Of a DNA stretch of 64,000 nt, positions 43,109 to 52,709 are shown piece by piece. Both the position numbers and the translations under genes were made by a program. The DNA is taken from NCBI RefSeq assembly GCF_000550785.1, contig NZ_CP004350.1, forward strand, positions 1,096,009 to 1,160,008. The letters are read 5' to 3'. The number at the start of each line of letters is the position of its first letter. The stretch's first letter is position 1. The stretch comes from Corynebacterium casei LMG S-19264 (lineage in GTDB: Bacteria; Actinomycetota; Actinomycetes; Mycobacteriales; Mycobacteriaceae). Below the pieces are notes generated by a model, which saw nothing but the letters and a program-made list of their open reading frames with translations, was not told the origin of the DNA and searched no databases.

Positions 43109-45967
43109 TTAAGCCTCCTCGGTGGATTCAGTTTCAGCATCGAATTCGAATGCCTCTGGTGGTGGGCAGGAGCACACCAGGTTGCGGTCGCCATAAGCCT
43201 CATCCAGGCGGCGTACCGGTGGGAAGTACTTGTTCAGACGCAGGGAAGACACAGGCCATGCTGCCTTCTCGCGGCTGAAGGTGTACTCCCAGTCATCACT
43301 GGATACAGACAGCGCGGTGTAAGGCGCGTTGTGGATGACGGATTCTTCGTACTCGACCTTGCCATCAATGATTTCCTGAATCTCAGCGCGGATGGTGCGC
43401 ATAGCTTCAATGAAGCGGTCCAGCTCAGCGATGTCTTCAGACTCGGTTGGCTCCACCATCAAGGTGCCGGCCACTGGGAAGGCCAAGGTAGGAGCGTGGA
43501 AGCCGAAGTCAATTAGGCGCTTAGCAACGTCTGCTGCGGTGACACCAGAAGCATCGATCAAAGCACGCAGGTCCAGGATGCACTCATGTGCAACCAGGTT
43601 CTCATTGCCCGTGTAGAGAACTGGGAAGGAATCATTGAGCTCGCGCGCAAGGTAGTTAGCGCCCAAGATGGCGTATGCGGTTGCATCAGATAGACCCTCG
43701 CCACCGGTCATAGCAATGTATGCCCAGGTAATCGGAAGAACACCAGCGGAACCGAACTGGGATGCGGTGATTGGCACGCCCTTGCCCACTGGAGTTGGGT
43801 TAGCTGCATCAAGCTCATCGGATGCCGCATCAGTTGGCAGAAATGGGATGAGGTGCTCTGCAACGCCGATTGGGCCAACACCAGGACCGCCACCGCCGTG
43901 AGGGATGGTGAAAGTCTTGTGCAGATTCAGGTGGGATACGTCGCCACCGAACTTTCCTGGCTGTGCCCAGCCGGTCAGTGCGTTCATGTTCGCGCCATCG
44001 ATGTAGACCTGGCCGCCAGCAGCGTGGACCTTCTCGCAGACCTCGCGGACCTCAGGGTCAAACACACCGTGGGTAGATGGGTAGGTGATCATGATGCCGG
44101 CCATGTTCTCGCCGTGCTTGGCAATCTTCTCATCCAAATCAGCCAAGTCAATAGAGCCATCTTCAGCGGTCTTGACCACTGCTACGCGCAGGTTAGCCAA
44201 GGTAGCAGAAGCTGCGTTGGTGCCGTGAGCGGATGCTGGAATCAGCACAACATCGCGGTTCTCATCACCATTTGCCACGTGGTAGCGGCGGATAGCCAGC
44301 AGACCAGCAAGCTCACCCTGGGAACCAGCGTTTGGCTGGATGGAGACCTTGGCATAACCGGTCAGCTCAGCCAACCAGCCCTCGAGCTCTTCGATGAGCT
44401 CGCGCCAACCAGCGGTAGCAGCCTCAGGGGAGTAAGGGTGGATGTTGGCAAACTCTGGCCAGGTAATTGGCTCCATAGCTGCGGTTGGGTTGAGCTTCAT
44501 GGTGCAAGAACCCAAAGGAATCATGGTGCGATCCAGCGCCAAGTCCTTATCCGCCAGCTTGCGCAGATAGCGCATCATCTGGGTCTCAGAGTGGATGGAG
44601 TTGAAGATCTCGTGGGTGAGAACCTCAGTGGTGCGCTGTACTGCCCCAGGCAGTGAGTACTCGGCGGAATCAACGGTTGCTGCACCGAAGGCATCGGCAA
44701 GCACTGCAACATCACCCTCGGTGGCAGATTCGCCGAAGGAAACCGAAACCTTATCCTCACCAATGGCGCGAACCAAGTAGCCAGCGGACTCCAAGGAAGA
44801 CTTGATGCTTGCTGCATCCACACCATTAACAGTGACGGTGTCGAAGAAGTCCTTGGAAGAAATCTTCAAGCCCTGTGCTTCAACTGCAGCAGCGAAAGAC
44901 TCTGCTAGGCCGTGAGCATGCTTTGCAATCTCGGTCAGGCCAGCTGGGCCGTGGTAGACGGCGTACATGCAAGCAACATTGGCTAAAAGAGCCTGTGCGG
45001 TACAAATATTGGACGTCGCGCGCTCGCGGCGGATGTGCTGCTCACGAGTCTGCAGCGCCAAGCGGTAAGCAGGACGGCCCTCAGCATCAACGGAGACACC
45101 AACCAAACGGCCTGGCATCTGGCGCTTCAGCTTGTCAGAAACCGCCATGTACGCTGCGTGCGGGCCACCGAAGAACAGTGGAACACCAAAGCGCTGGGAA
45201 GAACCGATAACAATATCGGCACCAAAGCCGCCTGGGCCTTCCAAAAGAAGCAGCGACAGCAAATCAGCCGCTACGGAAACTAGTCCGCCGCGGCCGTGGA
45301 GCTCTTCAATTACTGCACGTGGGTCAAAAATATCGCCCTCGGTACCGGTGTAAGCAACAACCGCACCAACCAGGTCTTCACCAACCACACCGTCGGTGAT
45401 GTCAGCGATTTCAACCTCAAGGTCAATAGCGCGTGCACGCTCTGCAGCGACAGTCAGAATCTGTGGGTGCAGACGCGAGTCAAGCAGAACCCTACGGCCC
45501 TTCTTGACTGCGCGGGACATCAAACCAACTGCCTCAGCAACAGCGGAAGCTTCATCCAGAAGGGAAGCGTTCGCGATTGGCAGGCCAGTCAGGTCCTGGA
45601 CCATGGTCTGGTAATTCAGCAGAGCCTCGAGGCGGCCCTGGGAAATTTCTGGCTGATAAGGGGTGTAAGCGGTGTACCAACCAGCGTCTTCAACCAGGCC
45701 GCGGCGAATAACCGCTGGGGTAATGGTGTCAGAGTAGCCCTGGCCATAAAAAGACTTCAGCACAACGTTCTTATCGGCATAAGAGCGAAGCTTTGCCTGT
45801 GCGTCGGTCTCGCTCAATGCCGCTGGCATATTGAGCGCTTCATCCATACGGATGGACTGTGGGATTGCTGCGTTGACGAGCGCCTCGACGCTGTCATAAC
45901 CAACTCGCGCCAGCATGTCCTTAGATTCTGCGGCATCTGGCCCAAGGTGGCGGGCAATGAAATCCAT
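43109..45967 (-). CDS. gcvP: Glycine cleavage system P protein (glycine dehydrogenase)
   Basis: The 952-residue PLP enzyme decarboxylates glycine and hands the aminomethyl group to GcvH. The PLP lysine lies in LNLHKTFTIPHGGGGPG near residue 690, and FIARHLGPDAAE, PYQPEISQGRLE and PNAGSQGELAGL are diagnostic. The single-chain form is complete. The ATG at 45967 is chosen over a TTG at 45976 since AAGGAG sits ten bases before it. A 7-bp hairpin is seen in the leader. No glycine riboswitch was recognised. Confidence 0.96.
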   Translation of the reverse strand: MDFIARHLGPDAAESKDMLARVGYDSVEALVNAAIPQSIRMDEALNMPAALSETDAQAKLRSYADKNVVLKSFYGQGYSDTITPAVIRRGLVEDAGWYTAYTPYQPEISQGRLEALLNYQTMVQDLTGLPIANASLLDEASAVAEAVGLMSRAVKKGRRVLLDSRLHPQILTVAAERARAIDLEVEIADITDGVVGEDLVGAVVAYTGTEGDIFDPRAVIEELHGRGGLVSVAADLLSLLLLEGPGGFGADIVIGSSQRFGVPLFFGGPHAAYMAVSDKLKRQMPGRLVGVSVDAEGRPAYRLALQTREQHIRRERATSNICTAQALLANVACMYAVYHGPAGLTEIAKHAHGLAESFAAAVEAQGLKISSKDFFDTVTVNGVDAASIKSSLESAGYLVRAIGEDKVSVSFGESATEGDVAVLADAFGAATVDSAEYSLPGAVQRTTEVLTHEIFNSIHSETQMMRYLRKLADKDLALDRTMIPLGSCTMKLNPTAAMEPITWPEFANIHPYSPEAATAGWRELIEELEGWLAELTGYAKVSIQPNAGSQGELAGLLAIRRYHVANGDENRDVVLIPASAHGTNAASATLANLRVAVVKTAEDGSIDLADLDEKIAKHGENMAGIMITYPSTHGVFDPEVREVCEKVHAAGGQVYIDGANMNALTGWAQPGKFGGDVSHLNLHKTFTIPHGGGGPGVGPIGVAEHLIPFLPTDAASDELDAANPTPVGKGVPITASQFGSAGVLPITWAYIAMTGGEGLSDATAYAILGANYLARELNDSFPVLYTGNENLVAHECILDLRALIDASGVTAADVAKRLIDFGFHAPTLAFPVAGTLMVEPTESEDIAELDRFIEAMRTIRAEIQEIIDGKVEYEESVIHNAPYTALSVSSDDWEYTFSREKAAWPVSSLRLNKYFPPVRRLDEAYGDRNLVCSCPPPEAFEFDAETESTEEA

Positions 45968-46019
45968 AAGTGTCAAACTCCTTTTGAGGAAACTAACATT
46001 TGTCCAGGCTTGCTAAAGC

Positions 46020-46036
46020 GACCGCTAAGAGCGGTC
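46020..46036 (-). promoter_or_regulatory. Tight hairpin in the gcvP leader
   Basis: GACCGCT and AGCGGTC form a perfect stem with a three-base loop about 55 bases before the gcvP start. It is not followed by T residues. It may shape or stabilise the leader. Confidence 0.4.
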
Positions 46037-46238
46037 AACGCACCTCATTATATGGTTTGACCCGGTTTTCCATTACCTTTTTCACCCCCACATCTCCGAC
46101 TGAAGGCATGTGGTTATTCGCACAACAACGCGTACCTGCAGCAATAGAGGAATAAGCAACTGTGTAAAGCCTGCTAGGGGAAATTGTTATGTTTGCGCAC
46201 CCCCGAAAATGCCAAATCGCGGGGGTGGAAAACCACAA

Positions 46239-46270
46239 AGTCACCGTGTGGATAATTCCACACGGTGACT
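46239..46270 (-). terminator. Terminator of aceF
   Basis: AGTCACCGTGTGG (46239-46251) and CCACACGGTGACT (46258-46270) are perfect 13-base arms around six bases. On the minus strand TTTGTGGTTTT follows. It lies 38 bases after the aceF stop. Confidence 0.88.
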
Positions 46271-46308
46271 AGTGAGCTAAACGCTACAGCGCGTTCGTTT
46301 CTGAGCTA

Positions 46309-48075
46309 TTACAGAGCCAGGTCAGATTCGAAGTTGCCGGTTTCCAGACGGTCCTTGATGGTGGTGATGAAGCGACCAGCATCTGCACCGTCAACCACCT
46401 GGTGGTCGTAGGTGAATGGCAGGTAGCACATCTGGCGGATAGCAATTGCATCCTGGCCATCTTCGGTGATGACTACTGGGCGCTTCTCAATAACAGCGGT
46501 GCCCAAGATACCTGCCTGTGGTGGAACCAGAACTGGGGTATCCAGCAGTGCACCTTCGGAACCAATGTTGGTCACGGTGAAGGTTGCGCCGGTCAGGTCA
46601 TTTGGCTTCAGCTTGTTGTTGCGTGCGCGGTCAGCCAAGTCTGCGATTGTCTGGGCAATCTCAGGCAGGGTCAGTTCCTGAGCCTTGTGGATGACTGGAG
46701 TGAGCAGACCACGTGGGGTGTCAACTGCAATAGCAACGTTGACATCAGAGTGGTAGGTCATTTCCTTGGTCTCAGGGTTGTAAGACGCGTTGACGTTCGG
46801 GTGGGAAACCAGAGCCTCAACGGTGGCCTTCACAATGATTGGCAGGAAGGACAGGTTAGCGTTGTACTTGTCTACGAACGCAGGCTTTGCCTTCTTACGC
46901 AGCGCCGCAACCGTGGTCATATCGACTTCCTGGACGTGGGTCAGCTGTGCAGTGATCTGCAGCGACTCCACCATCTTGGTAGCGGTGATCTCGCGGATGC
47001 GGTTGACCTTGGTGGTGGTACCAATCAGTTCCTGCTTTTCAGGATCAACAGACTTGGTGGACCAATTAGCGCGCTCACCAGCTGGTGCAGCAGACTCGGA
47101 AGCTGGTGCTTCACCGGTAGCCGCAGCCAGGACATCCTGCTTGCGGATACGTCCGCCAACGCCGGTGCCCTCAATGGTGTTGAGATCAATGCCGTGCTTG
47201 TCAGCCAACTTGCGTACCAGTGGGGTTACGTAAGGAACGTTGTCGCCGGAGTTGACCTTAGCGGAAGACTTAGGAGCGGACTTCTCAGCCTTTGCAGGCT
47301 CGTCCTTCTTTGGTTCTTCCTTTGGCTCAGCCTTAGGAGCCTCCTGCTTTGGCTCTTCCTGCTTTGGCTCCTCCTTCTTAGGCTCTTCCTTCTTTTCGGC
47401 CTTAGGCTCTTCCTTCTTTTCGGCCTTAGGTTCTTCCTTTGGATCTTCCTTCTTGTCGGAAGCTGCTGGCTTGGCGTTGCCGTCGCCGATACGGGCGATG
47501 ACTGCGCCGACGTCGATGGTGTCGTCTTCGTCAGCGAGGACTTCTACCAGGGTGCCTGCGACAGGGGATGGGATCTCGGTGTCGACCTTGTCGGTGGAGA
47601 CCTCGAGCAGTGGTTCGTCTACTTCGACGGTGTCGCCGACGGACTTGAGCCACTGAGTGATGGTGCCTTCGGTGACGGACTCGCCGAGTTCTGGCATCTC
47701 AACATCGGTTGCGTCGCCGGATGCTGCAGGAGCGTCATCGGAGTCAGACTCAGCTTCAGCTGCTTCTTCCTTCGGAGCCTCTTCCTCAGCTGGCTCGTCC
47801 TTCTCTTGAGAAGCGTCAGAGGAACCTGCGGATTCACCCTCCTCACCAATGATTGCAATGACAGCACCGACATCAATGGTGTCGTCTTCTTCTGCCTTAA
47901 TTTCCAACAGGGTACCGGCTACAGGAGAGGGAATCTCTGTATCGACCTTGTCAGTGGAAACCTCGAGCAACGGTTCGTCTACTTCGACGGTGTCGCCGAC
48001 AGACTTCAGCCACTGGGTAATAGTGCCCTCTGTTACGGACTCGCCCAGCTCGGGCATCTCAACGGAGTACGCCAT
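46309..48075 (-). CDS. aceF: Dihydrolipoamide acyltransferase E2 (AceF/SucB)
   Basis: The 588-residue E2 core of 2-oxo acid dehydrogenase complexes has two lipoyl domains (residues 1-80 and 125-200), each with STDKVDTE carrying the lipoyl Lys. An Ala/Pro/Lys/Glu linker made of repeated KEEPK units follows, then an E3-binding domain near 290-325 (TPLVRKLADKHGIDL ... GRIRKQDVL) and the catalytic domain ending with YDHQVVDGADAGRF (His and Asp of the active site). In Corynebacterium one E2 serves the pyruvate/2-oxoglutarate supercomplex. AAGGAG lies before the ATG. It is followed by the gcv and lip genes. Confidence 0.93.
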   Translation of the reverse strand: MAYSVEMPELGESVTEGTITQWLKSVGDTVEVDEPLLEVSTDKVDTEIPSPVAGTLLEIKAEEDDTIDVGAVIAIIGEEGESAGSSDASQEKDEPAEEEAPKEEAAEAESDSDDAPAASGDATDVEMPELGESVTEGTITQWLKSVGDTVEVDEPLLEVSTDKVDTEIPSPVAGTLVEVLADEDDTIDVGAVIARIGDGNAKPAASDKKEDPKEEPKAEKKEEPKAEKKEEPKKEEPKQEEPKQEAPKAEPKEEPKKDEPAKAEKSAPKSSAKVNSGDNVPYVTPLVRKLADKHGIDLNTIEGTGVGGRIRKQDVLAAATGEAPASESAAPAGERANWSTKSVDPEKQELIGTTTKVNRIREITATKMVESLQITAQLTHVQEVDMTTVAALRKKAKPAFVDKYNANLSFLPIIVKATVEALVSHPNVNASYNPETKEMTYHSDVNVAIAVDTPRGLLTPVIHKAQELTLPEIAQTIADLADRARNNKLKPNDLTGATFTVTNIGSEGALLDTPVLVPPQAGILGTAVIEKRPVVITEDGQDAIAIRQMCYLPFTYDHQVVDGADAGRFITTIKDRLETGNFESDLAL

Positions 48076-48432
48076 GAGTAATAAGACTCCTTGAACATTG
48101 TAAGAATTTACGGAAGCTTTTAGCCCAGACTACCGCGTGGCTCATCACAGCGCCCGCAGGATCCCACTTAAATCTCTGACGTGTTTTCCTGATAGCCCCG
48201 AATGTAGCCCCGCATGAAGGGAATTGGGTTGCTTTCAACAGCTTATTGTAAGCCGTTTCAGTTTCAAATGTTTTCAAAGGTGAATGGCTTTGGTTGTACG
48301 AAAGTTTGATATCACCCCGCGCGGGTGTACTCGGCGGGTTGTTGGGAAGACTATTGCGATTGAGTATGGGAATAGCTGTGGAATTTGTCAGGTTGCACCC
48401 TGCATAAAGACTCATGACTAGAATGGACGATT
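48076..48432. other. Intergenic region between aceF and a divergent gene
   Basis: These 357 bases hold both promoters. A CACCC-CGCGC-GGGTG inverted repeat lies at 48314-48328, and a TAGAAT hexamer eight bases before the rightward GTG. I see no further gene in it. Confidence 0.5.
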
Positions 48433-48843
48433 GTGTTTAACCCATTTCGCAGAAATAGGTCGAAGTCGACTCTGAGGCCACCGCGCGCCCCCGGCGATAC
48501 CATTCGCGAGCAGGACGCGCAGGAATTAAGCGCGTGGGTTTATGGCAGGGCATTCGTCGAGGCATTCGTTGAACCAGAAACTGTTGTTAATGAAATGTCA
48601 GTGGTGCTCGTGGATGAATCAGGGGAGTTCATCCGCCGTCCCATTGGTGGGCCCAAAGGTATTGATGCCGTGGCAAAGCTTCTGCGTTGTCCTATTTATG
48701 ATGTGGAAGATACCGGCTATCCACAGCGCATGCGTGAGCGTTTAGAGCGGGAGAGGATTCTGCGCCGGCGTGAAGAACAACGTCAGCGCCGTAAAGAATT
48801 TGAAGAGCGGGAAGCCCGCCGCAAGTCTGAAGAAAGCGAATAG
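48433..48843 (+). CDS. Conserved hypothetical protein with charged C-terminal helix
   Basis: The 136-residue protein starts at GTG 48433, eight bases after TAGAAT, and is probably leaderless. Residues 35-95 look folded (QELSAWVYGRAFVEAFVEPETVV ... IGGPKGIDAVAKLLRCPIYDVED), and the last 40 are a strongly charged helix (ERLERERILRRREEQRQRRK). It seems to be a corynebacterial family without a known role. No membrane segment is present. It is divergent from aceF and convergent with pepA. Confidence 0.75.
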   Translation: MFNPFRRNRSKSTLRPPRAPGDTIREQDAQELSAWVYGRAFVEAFVEPETVVNEMSVVLVDESGEFIRRPIGGPKGIDAVAKLLRCPIYDVEDTGYPQRMRERLERERILRRREEQRQRRKEFEEREARRKSEESE

Positions 48844-48860
48844 CGCAGGGCAAAGCAAAA

Positions 48861-48889
48861 GCCCGCGCCGAGGGGGTAGCGGCGCGGGC
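48861..48889 (-). terminator. Terminator of pepA
   Basis: GCCCGCGCC (48861-48869) pairs with GGCGCGGGC (48881-48889). On the minus strand TTTTGCTTTG follows. It may also serve the convergent small gene. Confidence 0.85.
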
Positions 48890-48929
48890 AACGGGTGAGG
48901 TTAGCGAATTTTGTTAACCACCCCTTGGC

Positions 48930-50411
48930 TTACTTCTCGTTTGCGATGTATTGCAGTGCCGCGATGATGGTGCGGGCAGGAACACCGGTTGCGCGCGGGG
49001 TGGTGTAGCCGCGGGCAGCGCCACCGTTCCAGGATGGGCCAGCAACGTCAATGTGTGCCCACTCAACGTCATCGGTGACGAACTGAGAGAGGTAAGTGCC
49101 GGCGAACTGCATGCCGCCTTCACGCTTAGCGTTGATGTTGCGGATATCAGCAGCCTTGGACTTGATCTCCTCATCATGTTCTTCCAACAGTGGAACAGCC
49201 CAAGCGTTCTCGCCGACAGCGCGGCCAATTTCAGCAACACGGTCACGGAACTCATCCGAGCCCATGACACCCGCAGTGCGTGATCCCAATGCGACTACCT
49301 GCGCGCCGGTGAGGGTGGCGGTCTCAATGAGGTAATCAGGGTTGTCCTCGCAGGCGCGCGCAATGGCATCGGCAAGCACAAGGCGTCCCTCTGCATCGGT
49401 GTTGAGTACCTCTGAGGTCAACCCGCCGTAGTGGGTGATGACATCGCCCGGACGGGTGGCCTCACCCGAAGGCATGTTCTCTGCCAGCGGGAGGTACGCG
49501 GTGACTTCAACGCCCACCTTGAGCTTGGCAGCGGCAATGGTAGCGCCCGCAACGGCGGCGGAACCGCCCATGTCAGAAATCATGTCCCACATGCCAGCAC
49601 CTGGCTTCAAAGAAATGCCGCCGGTGTCAAAGGTGATGCCCTTGCCCACCAAAGCCACTGACTTCTTGGCCTTCTTTGGCTTCCAGGACAAACACACCAG
49701 GCGTGGAGGACGTGCAGAGCCCTGACCGACGGACAAGATGCCGCCGAAGCCCTGCTTCTTCAATTCCTTCTCATCCAGGATTTCAACGTCCAAGCCGGCA
49801 GCAGTTGCTTGCTCCTTGAGGTACTTGGCATAAGACTCTGGGTAGAGCTCATTGGAAGGAGTATTGGTCAAAGTGCGTGCGAAGGCGACGGCCTCCGCGC
49901 CGATGACGGCTGCTTCGAATTCATCCTTGCCATCCTTGGACACAAGGGTGATCTTGGCTGGAGCTTCATCCTCTTCTGCCTCTGTGGAACGGATGCCACG
50001 GGTGGAGTAGCCACCCAAAATCAGGCCCTCAACAGCAGCGGTGAGCCCGAAATCAGAGATGGTGGTGGCAACATTCTTCTCACCACGCAGCGCGCGAGCA
50101 GCCGAACCCGCCGCGCGACGCAAGGTTTCATCCTCCAACTTTTCAGGATTGCCCAGACCGACAGCCACAACAGACTGCGCCTTGGAACCCTTCGGTGCCG
50201 GAATGCGAGTGATTTCGCCCGTCTTGCCCTTTGCGCCAACGGCGGTCAGTGCTTCGAGGGTGGATTTCAATTCAGAATTTCCCAGTAGTTCAGTGCCTGG
50301 GATCTCCAGACCTTCCTCACCTTGGAATACGGCGATAAGCAGTACGTTCGCCTTGGATGGAGCTTTCTTTTCTAGCTTTACTGTTGGCAAAGCCGATGCC
50401 ACGACAGTCAC
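48930..50411 (-). CDS. pepA: Leucyl aminopeptidase, M17 family
   Basis: The 493-residue enzyme removes N-terminal residues from peptides and uses two metal ions. The catalytic domain has VGKGITFDTGGISLKP (metal-binding Lys/Asp), the VLNTDAEGRLVLADA motif (Asp/Glu ligands and Arg) and WAHIDVAGPSW. The N-terminal 160 residues form the usual macrodomain-like part. The GTG at 50411 follows AAGGAGG. Hexameric cytoplasmic enzyme by family. It is divergent from ilvE with 84 bases between the starts. Confidence 0.95.
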   Translation of the reverse strand: MTVVASALPTVKLEKKAPSKANVLLIAVFQGEEGLEIPGTELLGNSELKSTLEALTAVGAKGKTGEITRIPAPKGSKAQSVVAVGLGNPEKLEDETLRRAAGSAARALRGEKNVATTISDFGLTAAVEGLILGGYSTRGIRSTEAEEDEAPAKITLVSKDGKDEFEAAVIGAEAVAFARTLTNTPSNELYPESYAKYLKEQATAAGLDVEILDEKELKKQGFGGILSVGQGSARPPRLVCLSWKPKKAKKSVALVGKGITFDTGGISLKPGAGMWDMISDMGGSAAVAGATIAAAKLKVGVEVTAYLPLAENMPSGEATRPGDVITHYGGLTSEVLNTDAEGRLVLADAIARACEDNPDYLIETATLTGAQVVALGSRTAGVMGSDEFRDRVAEIGRAVGENAWAVPLLEEHDEEIKSKAADIRNINAKREGGMQFAGTYLSQFVTDDVEWAHIDVAGPSWNGGAARGYTTPRATGVPARTIIAALQYIANEK

Positions 50412-50495
50412 GTGAGTGTCCTCCTTGAGTAGGTTTATGAAATTTACCTAACCTCCAAGCTTAACCAAAGAAGGGTGAGGAGTAGATTGGAATGC

Positions 50496-51599
50496 ATGAC
50501 TTCGCTTACATATTCCGTAAATCAGACCCCTAATCCCACTTCCGCTGAACGTTTGGCAGAAATCCTGCCGGATCCGGGTTTTGGTAAGTACTTCACTGAT
50601 CACATGGTCACCATTGATTGGAATGATTCTGAAGGCTGGCACAACGCGCAGGTGCGTCCTTATGAGGCAATCCCAATGGATCCAGCTTCCACCGTGTTCC
50701 ATTACGGCCAAGCCATCTTCGAAGGCATCAAGGCCTACCGCCAGGCGGATGACTCGGTGGTTACTTTCCGTCCAGAGATGAACGGTGAGCGCATGATGCG
50801 CTCGGCAGAGCGTTTGGCTATGCCGCAGTTGCCTGTCGATGAATTTGTGAAGTCCCTCGAGCAGCTTCTGGCCATTGATCAGGCGTGGGTTCCAGAAGCC
50901 GGCGGTGAGGCAGCGCTGTACCTGCGTCCGTTCATGATTTCTACCGAAGTCTCCTTGGGCGTTCAGCCAGCAAATGCCTACCGCTACTTTGTTATCGCCT
51001 CCCCAGTAGGTGCTTACTTCAAGGGCGGCATCAATCCGGTTTCTGTCTGGCTGTCCACCGACTACGTTCGTGCGGCACCTGGTGGCACCGGTGCCGCGAA
51101 ATTTGCCGGCAACTACGCTGGTTCCTTGCTCGCACAGGCACAGGCAGAAGAAAAGGGCTGCGATCAGGTTGTTTGGCTGGACGGTGTTGAGCGCAAGTAC
51201 ATCGAAGAAATGGGTGGCATGAACCTGTTCTTCGTCTACGGTTCCGGTGACGACGCCACTCTGGTGACCCCAGCATTGTCCGGTTCCTTGCTGCCAGGCA
51301 TCACCCGTGATTCCTTGCTGCAGGTAGCACAGGACATGGGCCTGAAGGTTGAAGAGCGTCGCATCACCGCTGAGGAATGGCAAAAGGATGCTGAGTCCGG
51401 CGCAATGACGGAAGCTTTTGCTGCTGGTACCGCAGCGGTTATTACCCCAGTGGGCAAGGTCCTGGGCACCGATGTTGAATTCCAGGTCAATAACAATGAG
51501 CCAGGCGATATCACCATGGCATTGCGTGAACGCCTCACCGGCATTCAGCGCGGCAGCGTTGAAGACTCCCACGATTGGCTGTACACGCTCACCAAGTAA
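50496..51599 (+). CDS. ilvE: Branched-chain amino acid aminotransferase
   Basis: The 367-residue class IV PLP enzyme interconverts leucine, isoleucine and valine with their keto acids. [53 protein letters not shown] and [14 protein letters not shown] are typical. The ATG at 50496 lies seven bases after TAGATT, which argues for leaderless transcription and against the in-frame start at 50475. A terminator follows the gene. Confidence 0.95.
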   Translation: MTSLTYSVNQTPNPTSAERLAEILPDPGFGKYFTDHMVTIDWNDSEGWHNAQVRPYEAIPMDPASTVFHYGQAIFEGIKAYRQADDSVVTFRPEMNGERMMRSAERLAMPQLPVDEFVKSLEQLLAIDQAWVPEAGGEAALYLRPFMISTEVSLGVQPANAYRYFVIASPVGAYFKGGINPVSVWLSTDYVRAAPGGTGAAKFAGNYAGSLLAQAQAEEKGCDQVVWLDGVERKYIEEMGGMNLFFVYGSGDDATLVTPALSGSLLPGITRDSLLQVAQDMGLKVEERRITAEEWQKDAESGAMTEAFAAGTAAVITPVGKVLGTDVEFQVNNNEPGDITMALRERLTGIQRGSVEDSHDWLYTLTK

Positions 51600-51636
51600 C
51601 TAGGGCAGTTGATGCCCCTCGGTTAAGCGAAAATAG

Positions 51637-51690
51637 TCCCGTGAAGCAGGAGTTCGACAATGAACTTCACTGGCTTCACGGGATAATTTT
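51637..51690 (+). terminator. Terminator of ilvE
   Basis: TCCCGTGAAGC (51637-51647) and GCTTCACGGGA (51673-51683) are perfect arms, with AGTTC/GAACT paired inside the loop and TAATTTTT following. It may also end the convergent cobT. Confidence 0.9.
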
Positions 51691-51695
51691 TATGC

Positions 51696-52700
51696 CTATT
51701 CCTGGTTGAGCGCGTGAGAGACCGACGCAACTTCATCGGCTACCAGCTCGATGCTGGAGCGAATCAGCGGCAACGCCGCCAATGCGCCTAGGCCCTGGCC
51801 AGTAGACATGTCCATGTTCAACAGGGGAGTCAGGCTCAAATCCTGTAAGGCTAGAATATGAGCTGGTTCTGCAGTGACATCAGCTGCAAAGCACCACGCT
51901 TGCGTGCCAGGAGCGAGACGCTCAGCTAGTGCCGCGGCGACAGCCGTGAACATGCCGGAAATTAGGATTGGGGTGCGGCGGGAGGCTGCCTGCGCAATCA
52001 GAGCAGCTTCCGCGGCCAAGTCAGCGTTACCAATGACTTGGAGAAGCTCATGTGGGCTCGTGGCAAAATTACGTGCCCTAAACATGGCGTCGCGAATAGC
52101 AGCGACTTTGGTCTTCCACATTGCATCGGTAGTACCTGAGCCAGGGCCAACGATGGCGACTGGCTCCGTGCGGGTGAGCACACCCATTACCGCAGCCGCG
52201 ATGGTGGTATTCGCTACCGAAAGATCAGCCGGGATTAAAAGGTCAGTGCCAGCATCAATTTCCCTATCAGCTATCTTAATGCCGAGCGTCATCGCGGCAT
52301 CAAAATCAGACTGCGTCAGACCGTTCTCAACATCGATAGCGCCGGAAGTAATTCCGGTTTCAACAAGCTCCACACTGGCATCGGCAGCAATTGCTAACCG
52401 ATGTATAGGTCCCACGTTGTCTTTTACTTCTGCTATCTGCTCGGCCGTCGCCTCTGAGGCATAAGCCGAAAGCCCATGGCCCTGGAAGGTGCGCTGCGCG
52501 ATGGCATTGTCACTAGCGAAGACAATCACCCGCGCGCGCTGCAGCGGCCGCGCTGGGACTTCTGCTTGGCAACCAGCCCACCACATTGCTGGTGCTGCGA
52601 ACCCACCGAAGCTCAAACCCCGCGGGGTGGCCTGCAAAGCGGTAGCGACAGCAGCTTGCGCCTGGGTATCTGGCGCCGGTACAGCGGGAAAATCAACCAT
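51696..52700 (-). CDS. cobT: Nicotinate-nucleotide:dimethylbenzimidazole phosphoribosyltransferase
   Basis: The 334-residue protein matches CobT, which activates the lower base for cobalamin assembly. TPRGLSFGGFAAPAMWWAG, VIVFASDNAIAQ and the Gly-rich IVGPGSGTTDAMWKTKV fit the family, and the length is usual. No other cobalamin gene is in the window. TAACAT ends six bases before the ATG, inside the end of the DUF3043 gene, so cobT may have its own leaderless promoter in addition to read-through. Confidence 0.85.
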   Translation of the reverse strand: MVDFPAVPAPDTQAQAAVATALQATPRGLSFGGFAAPAMWWAGCQAEVPARPLQRARVIVFASDNAIAQRTFQGHGLSAYASEATAEQIAEVKDNVGPIHRLAIAADASVELVETGITSGAIDVENGLTQSDFDAAMTLGIKIADREIDAGTDLLIPADLSVANTTIAAAVMGVLTRTEPVAIVGPGSGTTDAMWKTKVAAIRDAMFRARNFATSPHELLQVIGNADLAAEAALIAQAASRRTPILISGMFTAVAAALAERLAPGTQAWCFAADVTAEPAHILALQDLSLTPLLNMDMSTGQGLGALAALPLIRSSIELVADEVASVSHALNQE

Positions 52701-52709
52701 GGGTAAATG

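Noticed and set aside
45977..46245. Glycine riboswitch before gcvP
   Set aside because: I searched the leader on the minus strand for the paired aptamer cores and found none; only a short hairpin is present.
46246..46254. DnaA box TGTGGATAA in the aceF terminator
   Set aside because: It is one isolated box that falls within a perfect terminator stem, so chance is the simpler reading.
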